A DNA stretch of 58,184 nucleotides from NCBI GenBank assembly GCA_015146655.1, contig VKHL01000169.1, forward strand, positions 1-58,184, written 5' to 3'. The translations under genes and the position numbers were made by a program. Positions 24,974-35,545 of this stretch are shown here, piece by piece (the stretch's first letter is position 1; the number at the start of each line of letters is the position of its first letter). This stretch comes from Ochromonas danica (Eukaryota > Sar > Chrysophyceae > Chromulinales > Chromulinaceae). The notes beneath the pieces are model-generated. The model had not been told where the DNA came from. It did no database searches and saw only the letters and a program-made list of their open reading frames with translations.

Positions 24974-25404
24974 TTGGACCGGAAAACGCGTTTACTGATT
25001 AACTTAAGAAGCGTTGCTGTGTGTGCAAGGGACTATGGGTGGCTGAAGAGTTCTAATGTCGGAAGAGTTCTTAAAAATAGCGATGTTATCGAAAATCATG
25101 GTGGTAGATTTCTTTTGATTAACAAAGGACAAGTGTGGGGTGAAACTTTTGGATCTCCACAAGACACATTTTCAGAAGAATTTGATGAGAATTGCATTTT
25201 ATTTCCAGTTCCAAACAAGGTAACAAATACTAATACCACCTATAACTAGCAAATACTAATATTATCTATGCTTTTGACTTCTAGGTCAGTATGAGTGTAT
25301 TATTGCTCTGGGTTGACATCGAAATCGCTTTCACTTTGAAAAAGTTACGGAAAGAAAGAAAAAAAGCAAAGAAGCAAACCAAGTCAGAAATGCATTTGAT
25401 CTAA
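24974..25404 (+). CDS. Possible two-exon fragment of an unknown gene
   Basis: An open stretch 24974-25219 joins over a 65-bp intron (GTAACA...TTCTAG) to 25285-25404, keeping frame for about 122 codons. It includes ARDYGWLKSSNVGRVLKN and LINKGQVWGETFGSPQDTF, and ends with a very basic Lys-rich tail. There is no in-frame ATG at its 5' end (an in-frame stop lies at 24962), so a 5' exon is missing or the piece is dead. Function unknown. Confidence 0.3.
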
Positions 25405-25802
25405 AAAGTTACAATGATATTCTAAACCAACACTTATTTGGAGCACAAAATGGAGTGCACCTAACTTTGACAACTTCTCAAATACAATATAGACACACGC
25501 CGTATCCAACATATAGAAACAAATTAGAGGAATGAATTGCCATCACACGAGAATAGGGTAGACAGTGTTTTCTGTCTTCACAAGATAATAGAGTTTTGAT
25601 CGAATATTAAGCACAAAGGATTCGGGGTCGTTCGTTAATAGAATCGTTTGTTCGTAGCATAGGTTGAAAAGATGACCTAATATAATACACGGAACCTATT
25701 GCTACTAAATTCTGTTTCAAGATAGAGAGAGTGCAACAACTCCTAACAACTCTCTCACTCTGCTGGCTCTGGCAAGAAGAGGAAACCCAGAGGATAATAT
25801 TC

Positions 25803-25991
25803 TTACAAAAAAGATGCAAAACCCAAAGAACAGAAGCCGGTTAACAAAATCAGACTAGCCAAAATAAGAAGCTTCATTGCCCTCAAATCCCATGGATCAT
25901 TGTCAACACGTGTGTTCTGAGCAAGTTCCAATTCAGCCATCATATCAGTCAAACTGGCTGTATATTTCAGAGATGGATCTAAGTGGCTCAT
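25803..25991 (-). CDS. PWD-family microprotein, copy 1
   Basis: 62 residues. The N-terminal half is polar and acidic (MSHLDPSLKYTASL, then MMAELELAQNT). The motif DPWDLRAMK comes next, and the last 20 residues form one hydrophobic helix ending at the C-terminus (LILASLILLTGFCSLGFASF). This is a tail-anchored topology with about 40 residues in the cytosol. The start is preceded by AAAT, and the next 8 kb holds three more copies on the same strand. No known family is recognised. Conservation of the motif and helix while flanks drift argues that it is a real gene. Confidence 0.7.
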   Translation of the reverse strand: MSHLDPSLKYTASLTDMMAELELAQNTRVDNDPWDLRAMKLLILASLILLTGFCSLGFASFL

Positions 25992-26747
25992 ATTTCAAAT
26001 AAAACAAACAACGATCAGGTTGAGGGTAAATGAAATAGTTAGAGTGAGAGCTTCTATTAGACAATGATAAGCAAAATAAAAGATTCTGTGTTCTGCTCAC
26101 AGATAGAGCCAGCCACCTCAGCGGCTAGTACCTTGAGCAATTGGGATGGAATGGCGGATGGCAGGCGCAGCGGTACTGTACCGGGGGTGTTGTTCTTGTC
26201 TGCTCTCCTCGCGCACAACCGGCGAAAACAGTTTGATTTCCTTTCAAAAACACGATTATTTCCGGATTTCAAACAGTTTGAATGAGGTCGGACAAGCTCC
26301 CCCCACTATCTACTTTGACATTGAAGACTTTCTAGAATAGTTGGTTTGAAAAATTCCTTTCCTTCGCACTCTGATTCTTACTAGCAATCTCACCAGCAAA
26401 TACAACCACTTTGTCCAACCAACAAGAAAGCTGGATGAAGTGAATGGCGAAAGCTAAAAGAACAGATTTGTTAGGAAACTTGTATGTATGTACTTATATA
26501 TTTAGGTTGCATCAGAAGCGAAAAGTCATACAAACACTGAGGCGACTCATAATCTTCTCAGTCTACAATATAGTATGATTATGGACAACAATCTAGCACA
26601 AAATTAATCTAAAACCGAATATCAGCATTCATCATGAGTGCACTAACGAAAAGCAATATATGAAAAGCAGCATTGAAACGAGAAGCAACAGCGAATTGAG
26701 ATTGCTTTCAATCCCCGCACAATCATGAACCGAAAATTATCACTATC
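25992..26747. other. Spacer in microprotein array with GC-rich block
   Basis: AT-rich except for a GC-rich block at about 26105-26225, roughly 120-230 bp upstream of copy 1, which is the likely promoter region. No other gene recognised. Confidence 0.4.
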
Positions 26748-26945
26748 TCATAAAAAATAAGCAAAAAACAAAGAGCAGAAGATGGTCAACAAAATCAGAC
26801 CAGCCAAAATAAGAAGCTTCATTGCCCTCAAATCCCATGGATCATTGTCAGCACTAGTTACACGTGTGTTCTGAGCAAGTTCCAATTCAGCCACCATTTC
26901 ATTCAAACTGGCTGTATATTTCAGAGATGCATCCAAGCGACTCAT
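26748..26945 (-). CDS. PWD-family microprotein, copy 2
   Basis: 65 residues, differing from copy 1 mainly by a 4-residue insertion after QNTRV and a few substitutions. The motif DPWDLRAMKLLILA and the C-terminal helix are kept. The 3' sequence AAACAAAGA...CAGAAG and AAAATAAGAAGCTTCATTGC lies inside the conserved coding end. A 945-bp offset from copy 1 makes this a tandem duplicate. A GC-rich block lies at 27015-27200 upstream. Confidence 0.72.
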   Translation of the reverse strand: MSRLDASLKYTASLNEMVAELELAQNTRVTSADNDPWDLRAMKLLILAGLILLTIFCSLFFAYFL

Positions 26946-28260
26946 ATTGCAGTTTTATATCAAACAAAAAAATAAACGATCCAACAAATGATCAAGAAAA
27001 ACGAAAAGGATTGATCCGCACGATGCTGTCCGCGGATATGACTTTGATTGACCTGCCGACCTCTCCTTTCTGGTGCACTTCCGGCCCGTTCTGCCACGTT
27101 AACTTGAGGGCGCCGAGGTGCGGTAGTTGAAGGATTGCTCCTCTGCCCTGTGTGGACCATTTTCTCGGTCCTTCTGTGTTAGTCAAGCGGACAACGTAAT
27201 TTTCTCTTTTCAATACGATTCCTTGCTGAACGAAATGAAACAACCTTGATGACGTGTTTTATTTCATGTTATAAAGGAAGAATACTTTAGTAAAATGAAC
27301 TCCAAGCTGAGATATTCTTCGATAAGCTAAAAATCTCCACAGGGAATGAAGCATCTCCACTTCCCACAATTCACCCAGGCAGTACAGCTAGGTCTCGACA
27401 ATCGAACTCTCCTTGTCATCATCCTTTACAATTACTCTTCAAGAGAAGGAAGAGTGGCGATAAGTATCGGGATCATTATGACTGGATCAAATCTCTTTCA
27501 TCACAAAGTATGAAAAGACTCAGAAGAGGAGGAAAGGAAAGACAGAGAAAACCAAGTGAACTATCATCTACTTGATTTCTGCCTGGTTAAAATGAATGAG
27601 AACATCATACCGATGTTTCATCAAAATGCCATGGAGGGTTTCGTCTCACAACAATACATGATGATGGAAAGGTTATGTGAATACAGAATGCATGAGTGGT
27701 CAGAGTCGAAAGTGTTCAACGGACATCTAACTAACTTAATGTGTGCATATTGAAGCACACACGTCAAGGAAAGTTGGACTGACGTAAGCACTCAAGAACG
27801 GGAACTGTTTCTGGTGCTCCCAATATGCGCAAAGACGTGCACCCCTTTCTCCCCCAACTTAAAAGATTGCTGAGAACCGAGACAGCTTGCTCTTCCAGTC
27901 TTCGGTCTTCGGTCATCTTGGGATCAGGATGACAGGATGCAACTTTCTTGAAACCAATTTGAGTTGTCTATTGAAAAAGCTGGAAGGTGCATTTTGTCCT
28001 CGTCTTCTCATCAAAAACAAGACGGTTTCTAATTCTTCTCAACATTCTCAACCTCACTGGAGGAATAAGACATGGACTTGACAGATAGAAAGACTTCTAC
28101 TTTCCGCTCAAGTTGGGATGACACAAGCACTATTCTTGGCTTTGTAACATGATGCTCTGTGTTGACGATGGAACGAAATAAGATTGCTTTACCTTCGACT
28201 CACAGCACTGTGACTGTGCAATGCTGGCTATGTTTCACACGATTAACATAGCTATGGGAT
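26946..28260. other. Spacer in microprotein array
   Basis: 27015-27200 is a GC-rich island, probably the promoter of copy 2. From about 28030 the sequence begins to match the downstream segment 29590-30250 (shared CTTCTCAACATTCTC and GGAGGAATAA). No intact gene recognised in the remainder. Confidence 0.4.
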
Positions 28261-28682
28261 GAGAGCAAGAAGAGAAAAATGGAGAGCTGCTCTGGATTGA
28301 TGAAGAATCTGATGATGAAGTTCAAGGATGCGCAGTACAAGACTCTGTGGTATACTGTCCTATTATGCATTATTTATATTGGAGCGGGTGGGAACGAATG
28401 GTTTTCAAACACACTTGGGGAGAAAACGCTGACTCCATTTATAATGCTTGGGGGTACATTGCATTGCTTGAGCGTAACATGTTTATCACTACTATGTGCG
28501 TAAGTAAAAAGAAACAAAATGGAGACTGCATGAGTATGTTCTTAAACAACAGTTCCCACAACAGTGGTGGAAAGAGCAGAAGAGGTGCTCCACATAAGCA
28601 TACATATTTAGACTATCTACTAGTTAATCTATCACCACCCAATGTAATTTTGATTGACTTCACTGGACTTATTAATAAATAA
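28261..28682 (+). CDS. Unknown plus-strand ORF or remnant in the duplicated segment
   Basis: An open frame free of stops from 28263 to 28682 encodes about 139 residues, including ELLWIDEESDDEVQGCAVQD, YCPIMHYLYWSGWE and FKHTWGENADSIYNAWGY. The paralogous segment at about 29855-29976 encodes WTLWIDEETKDEIRGFALQD and YCLMHSLFWNGWE before a stop. Conservation of the protein phrase between diverged copies suggests this descends from a real coding exon. There is no ATG before the conserved phrase in this frame. Function not recognised. Confidence 0.35.
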
Positions 28683-28966
28683 TAGAAAATCTTCGTCGTT
28701 ATAGTAGAACTGTTGACAAGACTTTCATGATCTCAATAAAATGCATCGATATACGCAATTGTTTTTGGCATCGTTGCAAATCACCCGTTTGTATGGTTGC
28801 AAAAATTCGAGAGGAGTACAATCAAGTAAAAGAAAAAGCGAAGTACCGAAGGAACCCATTATTACTATTGTCTGTTTCTAGAGAGAATGTATATGATCTA
28901 CAGCGGGTTCCTGGTGTGGGAGAGATATTCACGACTCTTAGATCATCCAAGAAGAAGAAAGGATAA

Positions 28967-29185
28967 TTACCATGAAAGGATAAGCTTCTCACTAAAAGAA
29001 GACAGAAGCAGAGAGAAGAAGACGGTCAACAAGATGAGCGAACCAAAAGCAAGTAGTTTCATCATTCTGAAATCCCATGGTTTATTTTCATACTCACTGC
29101 TTTGTAATTTCTCAGCGAGTTTTAATTCAGCCATCATCTCATTCACACTCGTTGTTGATTTCTCAGAAGTTTCATAGGGACTCAT
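28967..29185 (-). CDS. PWD-family microprotein, copy 3
   Basis: 72 residues: MSPYETSEKSTTSVNEMM, then AELKLAEKLQSSEYENKPWD and FRMMKLL, followed by the hydrophobic helix (AFGSLILLTVFFSLLLSSF) and a short tail EKLILSW. Compared with copies 1 and 2, Leu in the motif is Phe (PWDFR) and a 9-residue polar tail follows the helix. The ATG sits in the same AATATGAG context. A GC-rich block with GGAATGAATTCC lies 160 bp upstream. Confidence 0.72.
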   Translation of the reverse strand: MSPYETSEKSTTSVNEMMAELKLAEKLQSSEYENKPWDFRMMKLLAFGSLILLTVFFSLLLSSFSEKLILSW

Positions 29186-30537
29186 ATTCTGATTTCAAAG
29201 ACAAAGATTTGAGGCAAGGAATGAGGTTTCAAATATGAGCAAGACCAAGAATTAAGACGATAGCTACAATGGAGGATAGTCTAGACAATTTCAACTCTTT
29301 CGATTTGCTTGTGGCCAAACCCCACCAAGGAGGTGGGGCGGGCGGCGTGGAATGAATTCCGTTGAATAACGGCCATCGGGTTCGCGTTTGGAGCTGATGG
29401 CTGGTTCTTTTCGGGTGATGTTTAAACTAGTTGAATGAATATCGGTTAGTGTTTACATAACTGGTTAATCTTACTAAAGAACAGTTGTGATCATCTAGTA
29501 AGCATCGAACGAACAAGATTTGAAAGCACCAAATCACCAAATCATATTGGTAATTTCTACATGCACTTTAAACAATAAGCTCAGTGACCTTCTCAACATT
29601 CTCTATCTCGCTGGAGGAATAATACACGGAATTGACATTCTTCTTTCCGTTTTAGTTATGATGACATAAGCACTATTCTTAGTTTTGTGTTCCAACACGA
29701 TGCTCTTTGAATCGATTAACGAAATAAGATTGCCATATCTTCATAGCAATGTGATTATGCAATCTTGGCAAAGCTTCACACGAATACCATAGCCAAGGGA
29801 AAGAGTAACAAGAGAAAGTGGTGAGATCAAAGTCAAAATAGTGTGGACGCTCTGGATTGATGAAGAAACCAAGGATGAAATTCGAGGATTTGCGTTACAA
29901 GACCATGCGGTATACTGTCTTATGCATTCTTTATTTTGGAACGGGTGGGAATAAACGGCATTCAAACACACTTGCGACAAAAACTAACGTTGATCAGTAA
30001 ATGTTATTGTTTGGAGGCGCATGGTATTGCTTGAGCGTTGCTTGTGCTCGTACATATCACTATGCGTATTAGTGAAAAGAAACAAAATCGAGACTGAATG
30101 AGCATGTTCTTAAAACACAGTTTCCACAATCATTTGTCGATAGCAGTGGTGGAAAGAGGAGAAGAGGTGCTCCACATAAGCATACATATTTATCTGGATA
30201 ATCTATCACCACACAATGTAATTTTGATTGACTTCACTGGACTAATTAATAAATAATAGAAAATCTTCGTCGTTATGGCAGCAATATTGACAAGACTTTC
30301 ATGACCAATAAAACACATAGATACACAAAAGTATTAACACTGTTGCAAATCACTGTTTATATGGTTGTAACAAATCGAGAGGAGTACAATCAAGTAAAAG
30401 AAAAAGCGATGTTCCGAAGGAACCCATTATCACTATTGTCTGTTTCTAGAGAGAATGTATGTGTTCTATAGCGGGTTCCTGGTGTGGGAGAGATATTCAC
30501 GACTCTTAGATCATCCAAGAAGAAGAAAGGATAATTG
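29186..30537. other. Spacer in microprotein array
   Basis: Holds the GC-rich upstream block of copy 3 (29318-29420) and the second copy of the duplicated plus-strand segment, where the WIDEE-type phrase is followed by an early stop. No intact gene recognised. Confidence 0.4.
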
Positions 30538-30756
30538 CTATACAAGGAATAGTATCTCGCCAAAAGAAGACAGAAGCAGAGAGAAGAAGACGGTCAACAA
30601 GATGAGACAGCCAAAAGCAAGTAGTTTCATCATTCTGAAATCCCATGGATTTTTCTCATACTCACTACTTTGTAATTTCTCAGCAAGTTTTAATTCAGTC
30701 ATTATCTCATTCACTGTCGTCATTGTTGATTTCTCAGATGTATCATAGTGACTCAT
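30538..30756 (-). CDS. PWD-family microprotein, copy 4
   Basis: 72 residues, closest to copy 3: MSHYDTSEKSTMTTVNEI, then ELKLAEKLQSSEYEKNPWD and FRMMKLL, helix AFGCLILLTVFFSLLLSSF and tail GEILFLV. Differences from copy 3 cluster in the first 25 residues and the tail. The motif and helix are almost unchanged. Same upstream GGAATGAATTCC palindrome (30946-30957) and ATG context as copy 3. Confidence 0.72.
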   Translation of the reverse strand: MSHYDTSEKSTMTTVNEIMTELKLAEKLQSSEYEKNPWDFRMMKLLAFGCLILLTVFFSLLLSSFGEILFLV

Positions 30757-31252
30757 ATTGCGATTTCAAAGACAAAGATTTGAGGCAAGGACTGAGGTTT
30801 CAAATATGAGCAAGACCAAGGATTAAATATAAGGCTGATGCAATGGAGGATATGATCTCCATTGCATTCTGAAGTTGGCAGCAGCACTGGTGGAAGAAGC
30901 TTCAAGTAGCACCACCGTTGTGATGACAGAGGAGAGTCGTTCCATGGAATGAATTCCGTTGATCAACGGACGCCGAAAATTTCCTTTCTGACCAATAATA
31001 AAAATCGGAAAAGCAGGGTTTAAAGTCCAAATGCGCCATGTTGGGGTGTGTGGGGGGTATGTTGAGGTGCTGAGGAGGAGAAGTGATGAAGTGAAGCACT
31101 GAGTACATCCCATTGAATGAATGGGCTCAATTAACAATCAAAACAGAACCAACCAGTCATCGATCATCTATCCTGCTTTATTCTCATTCTGAGATTTCTT
31201 AATCACTTCTTTTTGGTCCTTTCTGATATATTGTTCACTAGTGGTAGAAGAG

Positions 31253-31555
31253 ATGACCAACAATTCTCAATGTTCTTCACAACCTTTTCTATTTGGGTGT
31301 ATCAATAGTCTCATTCAAAAGGGTAGTGCTGTCAACAAGAAGGATGTCGTTGATAAACAACACTTCACCAAGCCGTCCTATAGTGATACTTTAACTTACT
31401 TGACTCAATTACAAGGCAAACGCAAGGCACGTGATGAAGAATATAGGACTAGTAATAAGATCCTAAAACTCATCATGTTTGTCTCGGTCGTCTGCTGGGC
31501 TGCTGTATTAGCTTTGGTTATCAAACATCATGATCAGGCTGCTGAGGGGTTCTAA
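31253..31555 (+). CDS. Small single-helix membrane protein at the array edge
   Basis: 100 residues from ATG 31253. The polar N-terminus has LTYLTQLQGKRKARDEEY, then one helix (ILKLIMFVSVVCWAAVLALV) and a short tail IKHHDQAAEGF. It is tail-anchored in form and on the opposite strand to the PWD array. It has no PWD motif. Family not recognised. A GTG-led extension upstream is open for four codons only. Confidence 0.55.
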   Translation: MTNNSQCSSQPFLFGCINSLIQKGSAVNKKDVVDKQHFTKPSYSDTLTYLTQLQGKRKARDEEYRTSNKILKLIMFVSVVCWAAVLALVIKHHDQAAEGF

Positions 31556-32320
31556 ATTCCGAAGTGAAAACTGTTCTTGTTGATGGCAATTCTATTACAT
31601 ATTAGCGTCTTATGATTGTCGCTTTTTCTATGATTGTTGCTGTTTTGCTATAGCAACATGCTATAGCAACATGTGCTATGTTTATTCTTCTGAATGCGTG
31701 ATCCGTGTTCTATCCTTCAGTGGCGGTTCAGTCTGTGGAATTATCTGTTGGCTGTAGATACGTTCTTTGTTAAATAAACTTCTTTTTTCCACATTGTGGT
31801 TTATTTGTTCGATATTAGAACATTGACTACGTGCAAATGCAGCTGTTCTTAGGTGGGATTATCCTCTTATGTAAATATTAACCACTATTCATTAGACTAA
31901 ATTAGTTTAAACATCGCCCAAACCTCAAGTACAGTAGTGTACAGGAAAAGCTGTCTGTGCTATAAAAGATAGTGTGAGCTGCTGCGTTGACTGTCTCGTA
32001 GAGATAGCCAGAACAACTATCTAAATTTGAGAAAATTACCTCTTTTTAAGCCAGAGCAACCAAAAGAGTGGCTTCGATTCGACTTGGGACATTTGCTTTA
32101 TTTTGACAATCCAACGCCCAGAATTAACCACATGCTGTACTCCAATAGGAAAACACACTATACTCTATACAATACTGTATTCTAATAGGGCAGCTTGCTT
32201 TTGGCATTGAGCATCAAAGACGTGGCATCATCAACAAAGATACAAGAGAAGGAAAAGAGAGAGAATTATCGTAATAATAAACGTGTGTACAATTAGCATT
32301 GATAATAAGCTTATTATGTT
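31556..32320. other. Spacer with a short tandem duplication
   Basis: No gene recognised. TGCTATAGCAACATG is directly repeated at about 31650-31680. The spacer separates tail-to-tail genes. Confidence 0.5.
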
Positions 32321-33208
32321 CTATAAAGGTTTTCCATCCAAAGCAATAATTTCTTTGAAGAATCTTGGAGGAAGTATGCCACTATCACCTAATCCTCTTG
32401 AGAGAACAACATTGTTCGAGGAGAGCAGGAAGACAACCCCTTCAGCTAGTGCGCTTACCAAGTCAATGATGATCGCCACCTCAGCACTTGCACGCACTCC
32501 ACTAATAGCCTTACTGCCAGATGCACAGGCTGCACCACTCGAAGCCTCATTCACCCCCTTCTCTTCCCCTTGTTTTTGTTCTTCTTCTGCTGATAAATGT
32601 TGCTTAGCAGGTTTCTTGCTGACAGGGAAGTCAATCGCAAAGTGAATATGATTTCGACTCATTGCTTTCAATCCTTCGGCTTGGATAGCAGGTAAGAACT
32701 TACGATAGGTCCCATGTAGGACGAGTCGAGATGAAGTCCTCGCAGCCAAGTCATCCTCTGATGTGATGGGGGTGAGCAGAGATTCGTCTTCCACGAAACT
32801 CATTGTGTGCCCTTGTGCGGCACGAATCATCCATCCTGAACAATCTGTACTAACAGCAGCGTCACCAGCAGCGGCGGCGGCGGTGGTGGTGGTAGAGGAA
32901 GAAGAAGATGGGCAATCACTGTTGGTTTGAGTCTGTGGCTGGGGCGGCAGTAGAGCAAAACGTTTTTTCTCATTTCCCTCCACTATGCTTTGCAAGACTT
33001 CCCAAGTGAGACCTTTGAATTCTTTATGAGAGAGAAGCTCAGAGACCAAGACATAACCATCAGATCGCATGGATAGGCCCAGTTCCACAGCATGGTGTCG
33101 TAATGCCCAAGACAGCTTCTTAGACCATTTGATAAGAGGATCATCATTACGAGATCGAGGCTTCCAAGATCTCTTTGATGAAGAGGAAGAGTGTGCAGTA
33201 GATGACAT
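32321..33208 (-). CDS. TPT1: tRNA 2'-phosphotransferase (Tpt1/KptA family)
   Basis: Single-exon frame of 295 residues. The enzyme removes the 2'-phosphate left at the tRNA splice junction, using NAD+. Family signatures are all present: KLSWALRHHAVELGL near residue 30 with the catalytic Arg-His, DGYVLVSELL, IRAAQGHTMSF (second Arg-x-x-Gln-Gly-His), LHGTYRKFLPAIQAEGL and MSRNHIHFA with the third Arg and His. The C-terminus EVAIIIDL ... SRGLGDSGILPPRFF completes the fold. Two low-complexity inserts (Ser/Thr/Ala ~95-120, Glu/Gly/Ala ~205-235) make it longer than the usual 200-250. Its presence fits a genome with enzymatic tRNA splicing. Confidence 0.95.
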   Translation of the reverse strand: MSSTAHSSSSSKRSWKPRSRNDDPLIKWSKKLSWALRHHAVELGLSMRSDGYVLVSELLSHKEFKGLTWEVLQSIVEGNEKKRFALLPPQPQTQTNSDCPSSSSSTTTTAAAAAGDAAVSTDCSGWMIRAAQGHTMSFVEDESLLTPITSEDDLAARTSSRLVLHGTYRKFLPAIQAEGLKAMSRNHIHFAIDFPVSKKPAKQHLSAEEEQKQGEEKGVNEASSGAACASGSKAISGVRASAEVAIIIDLVSALAEGVVFLLSSNNVVLSRGLGDSGILPPRFFKEIIALDGKPL

Positions 33209-33486
33209 TCAATATAGGTAGGATTAACTTTTGCGAAGAGTCTAATCACCTTCACGCCGAATGTCATTCATTCGTTCCTCCTGCCATTCCCCAAGAAATA
33301 GCGTAATTACATAACTCAGAATACCAGATTTGGCAGTCTGGGTGGTGCTGTTGTTGTTTGTGTGGTTTGTTGAAATCTGGAATTGAATTACAAAACATGA
33401 CCATAGACTGCATGTAATAGAGTAGAGAGTAGAGACCAAACATACAGTATAGCGTAGACAACAACAATTGATATAGACAGACTATC
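33209..33486. promoter_or_regulatory. Divergent promoter, Tpt1 / hydrolase
   Basis: 278 bp between head-to-head start codons; no named motif recognised. Confidence 0.45.
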
Positions 33487-35171
33487 ATGGATGTCAATAA
33501 TCTCTTTGATTCAGCCAAGACGTCACGGACCAACGGTCGACCCAATCCCTACCGCTTCCTTGGCCTATTGTTCGTTGTAGCAGGACTGTCTTATATCATA
33601 ATCAGTCGACGATGGTATTACACTCCTAATCAGATTACAGAGTACTTCTTAGAGCATCGTAGATGTGAGCCTGGTGTCTACCGCACCTTGTCTCAGCTGG
33701 AGTATTCCACTTGGTTCCCTGCCAGTGAGCCAGGCCTGGCCTTACCCCTCTACTGGACACAGCCGATAGATCAACCTGACCCTCGTATTGAACATGTTGT
33801 CATTGTCCAACATGGTAATAATCGTAATGGTAATGACTATTTCTGTGGAGCAGTAAACTCTTTGTTAGAGACCAATAGTTCCATCGAATACCTGCGGTCT
33901 CATCTCATTATAGGGACACAATTCCTTATTGATGGAGACATCTGCTGGGATCCTTTCAGTAAACAGACTTTAACTGTCAATGCAGCACAAGGTATAACTT
34001 GTAGTTATCCTGTATGGACTAGTGAAGGATGGAAAGATGGTCATGTCTCTGTCAATAACGATCAACTCAATACTGCTCGGCTTAGTAACTTGACTTATCA
34101 TCCTTTCCATTCATATGATGTCTTTAACCTACTCATTGAAGAACTATGTAATCGTACGTTATTCCCTAATTTGAAACTCATCTCTCTCTTTGGCTTTTCT
34201 GCTGGCGGACAGACTGTGTTGAGGTATTCCCTCTGGCCACATCTACGCCGTCACCATCTAGTAAACACTTTAGTGACCGATAATATCAAACATAATGCAT
34301 CTATCTCTATCCAATATGTTGTAGCGGATATCAGCAGTTATTTGTATTTCGATAATCGTCGTCCCTTTAATAATGGAAGTGTAGGCTATGGTATACCAGG
34401 ACCTGACTGGCTGAATAACTCATGGAAGGTTAGTACATGCTATGATAGATTGTTACTTATTGATTAAACTTTGGAAGTAATTTCTTCAGGTTGGAGCGGA
34501 TGGCAAGAAATGGATTAGTGGATGGAATGGTAGCTGTGCGATGTATGATGACTGGAGGTAATCAGATGGCATTGTGTGTGCGTGCGTGTGTGTGTGTCTG
34601 AGTTATCATAGTAATGATTTGCTACTGCTTGTCTACGCAGATATGGTCTAAATAAACTTGCTGGATATTATGACTACCACTCCAAGCAAATACCCAATTT
34701 CAAAGCTGATCTTATAGAAGGTACTATAACTCTCTCTACCCATACACCTCTGTTTTATGAACAGTAACAGATGAACAACTTCATTGTTTCTGATTGATAT
34801 TATCTCATGTTTACCTAGCTTTTCCTGGAAGGGACTTACATTTTCTCATTGGATTAAATGATTCATTAAATTGCAAATTGAATACTTTCCCTGGATGTAA
34901 TGACAATGACCTAGCCACTTATTGTCAAGCTATGCTGCAAGGCAATAATCGATTAGATCGTTTTGAGAAATGGAAGAACTATTTAGAGATCTATTTTCAT
35001 TTGAACAATACGATAGACTATATTTACGTCAAAGATATTAGTCACGATCCTGTGGCAATGTTACGATCGAGTGAAGCGAAATGTCTTTTGTTCAAACACT
35101 GCAGTGACAAGTCGAAACTTGATTTTGATCTTGGTGCAGACAAGAAGAGACTTCGATGGAGTGATTCTTAA
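33487..35171 (+). CDS. Membrane-anchored alpha/beta hydrolase-like protein
   Basis: Exons 33487-34428, 34490-34557, 34641-34720 and 34819-35171 join in frame to 480 residues. Residues ~23-41 (FLGLLFVVAGLSYIIISRR) form an N-terminal signal anchor. The lumenal part has Asn-glycosylation sequons (NSS, NLT, NRT). Alpha/beta-hydrolase landmarks occur in order: an oxyanion-type VIVQHGNNRNGNDYF, the nucleophile elbow GFSAGGQ with Ser near residue 240, an acid candidate in LIGLNDSLN and a His in DISHDPVAML near the C-terminus. This suggests a secretory-pathway esterase or lipase-like enzyme. The substrate is unknown. One intron carries a TG repeat. Confidence 0.8.
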
Positions 35172-35545
35172 CTTGAATGTTTAGGTCTAGTGAAGAGTAG
35201 TATTGTATTCGATTCGTTGAAGGTGATATAGTGTAGATCTAGTTCACTTTTCCCCCTGTATAGTTCGTGATCAAACAAACAGCTGTGTGTAGTATTCTTT
35301 CTTTCTGTAAGTCTTAGACTATGCTCTTCTTTAACCAAAAATTCTTAACAATTAGTTGTGAATGTGGCTTTATCATCTGCGCTGCCATACAAACATTCTC
35401 GACAATCACTCATAATACAACGCAGAGAAAACACAACGCGGTGCTTATTGTCTCTTCTCTTATTTTTAAACAACTTCGAATTATATTCACTCGATAGCAC
35501 GACGTGCAATAAGCATCAAGAAAGTTGTTAGCAAACTCTTGAAGT
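35172..35545. other. Tail-to-tail spacer
   Basis: About 370 bp between convergent genes, holding both 3' ends; nothing else recognised. Confidence 0.5.

Larger units (their letters stand above)
28020..30840. repeat. Tandem ~1.55-kb segmental duplication
   Basis: About 28020-29275 corresponds to about 29580-30840. Matching landmarks include GGTGCTCCACATAAGCATAC (28578 and 30165), TTTTGATTGACTTCACTGGA, GGTTCCTGGTGTGGGAGAGA (28905 and 30475) and the two microprotein genes, which are 1571 bp apart. Identity is high around the microproteins and lower, with indels, in the plus-strand ORF region. Confidence 0.8.

Noticed and set aside
27556-28081. Small plus-strand frames inside the microprotein array
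   Set aside because: No conserved counterpart in the duplicated segment and no recognisable features.
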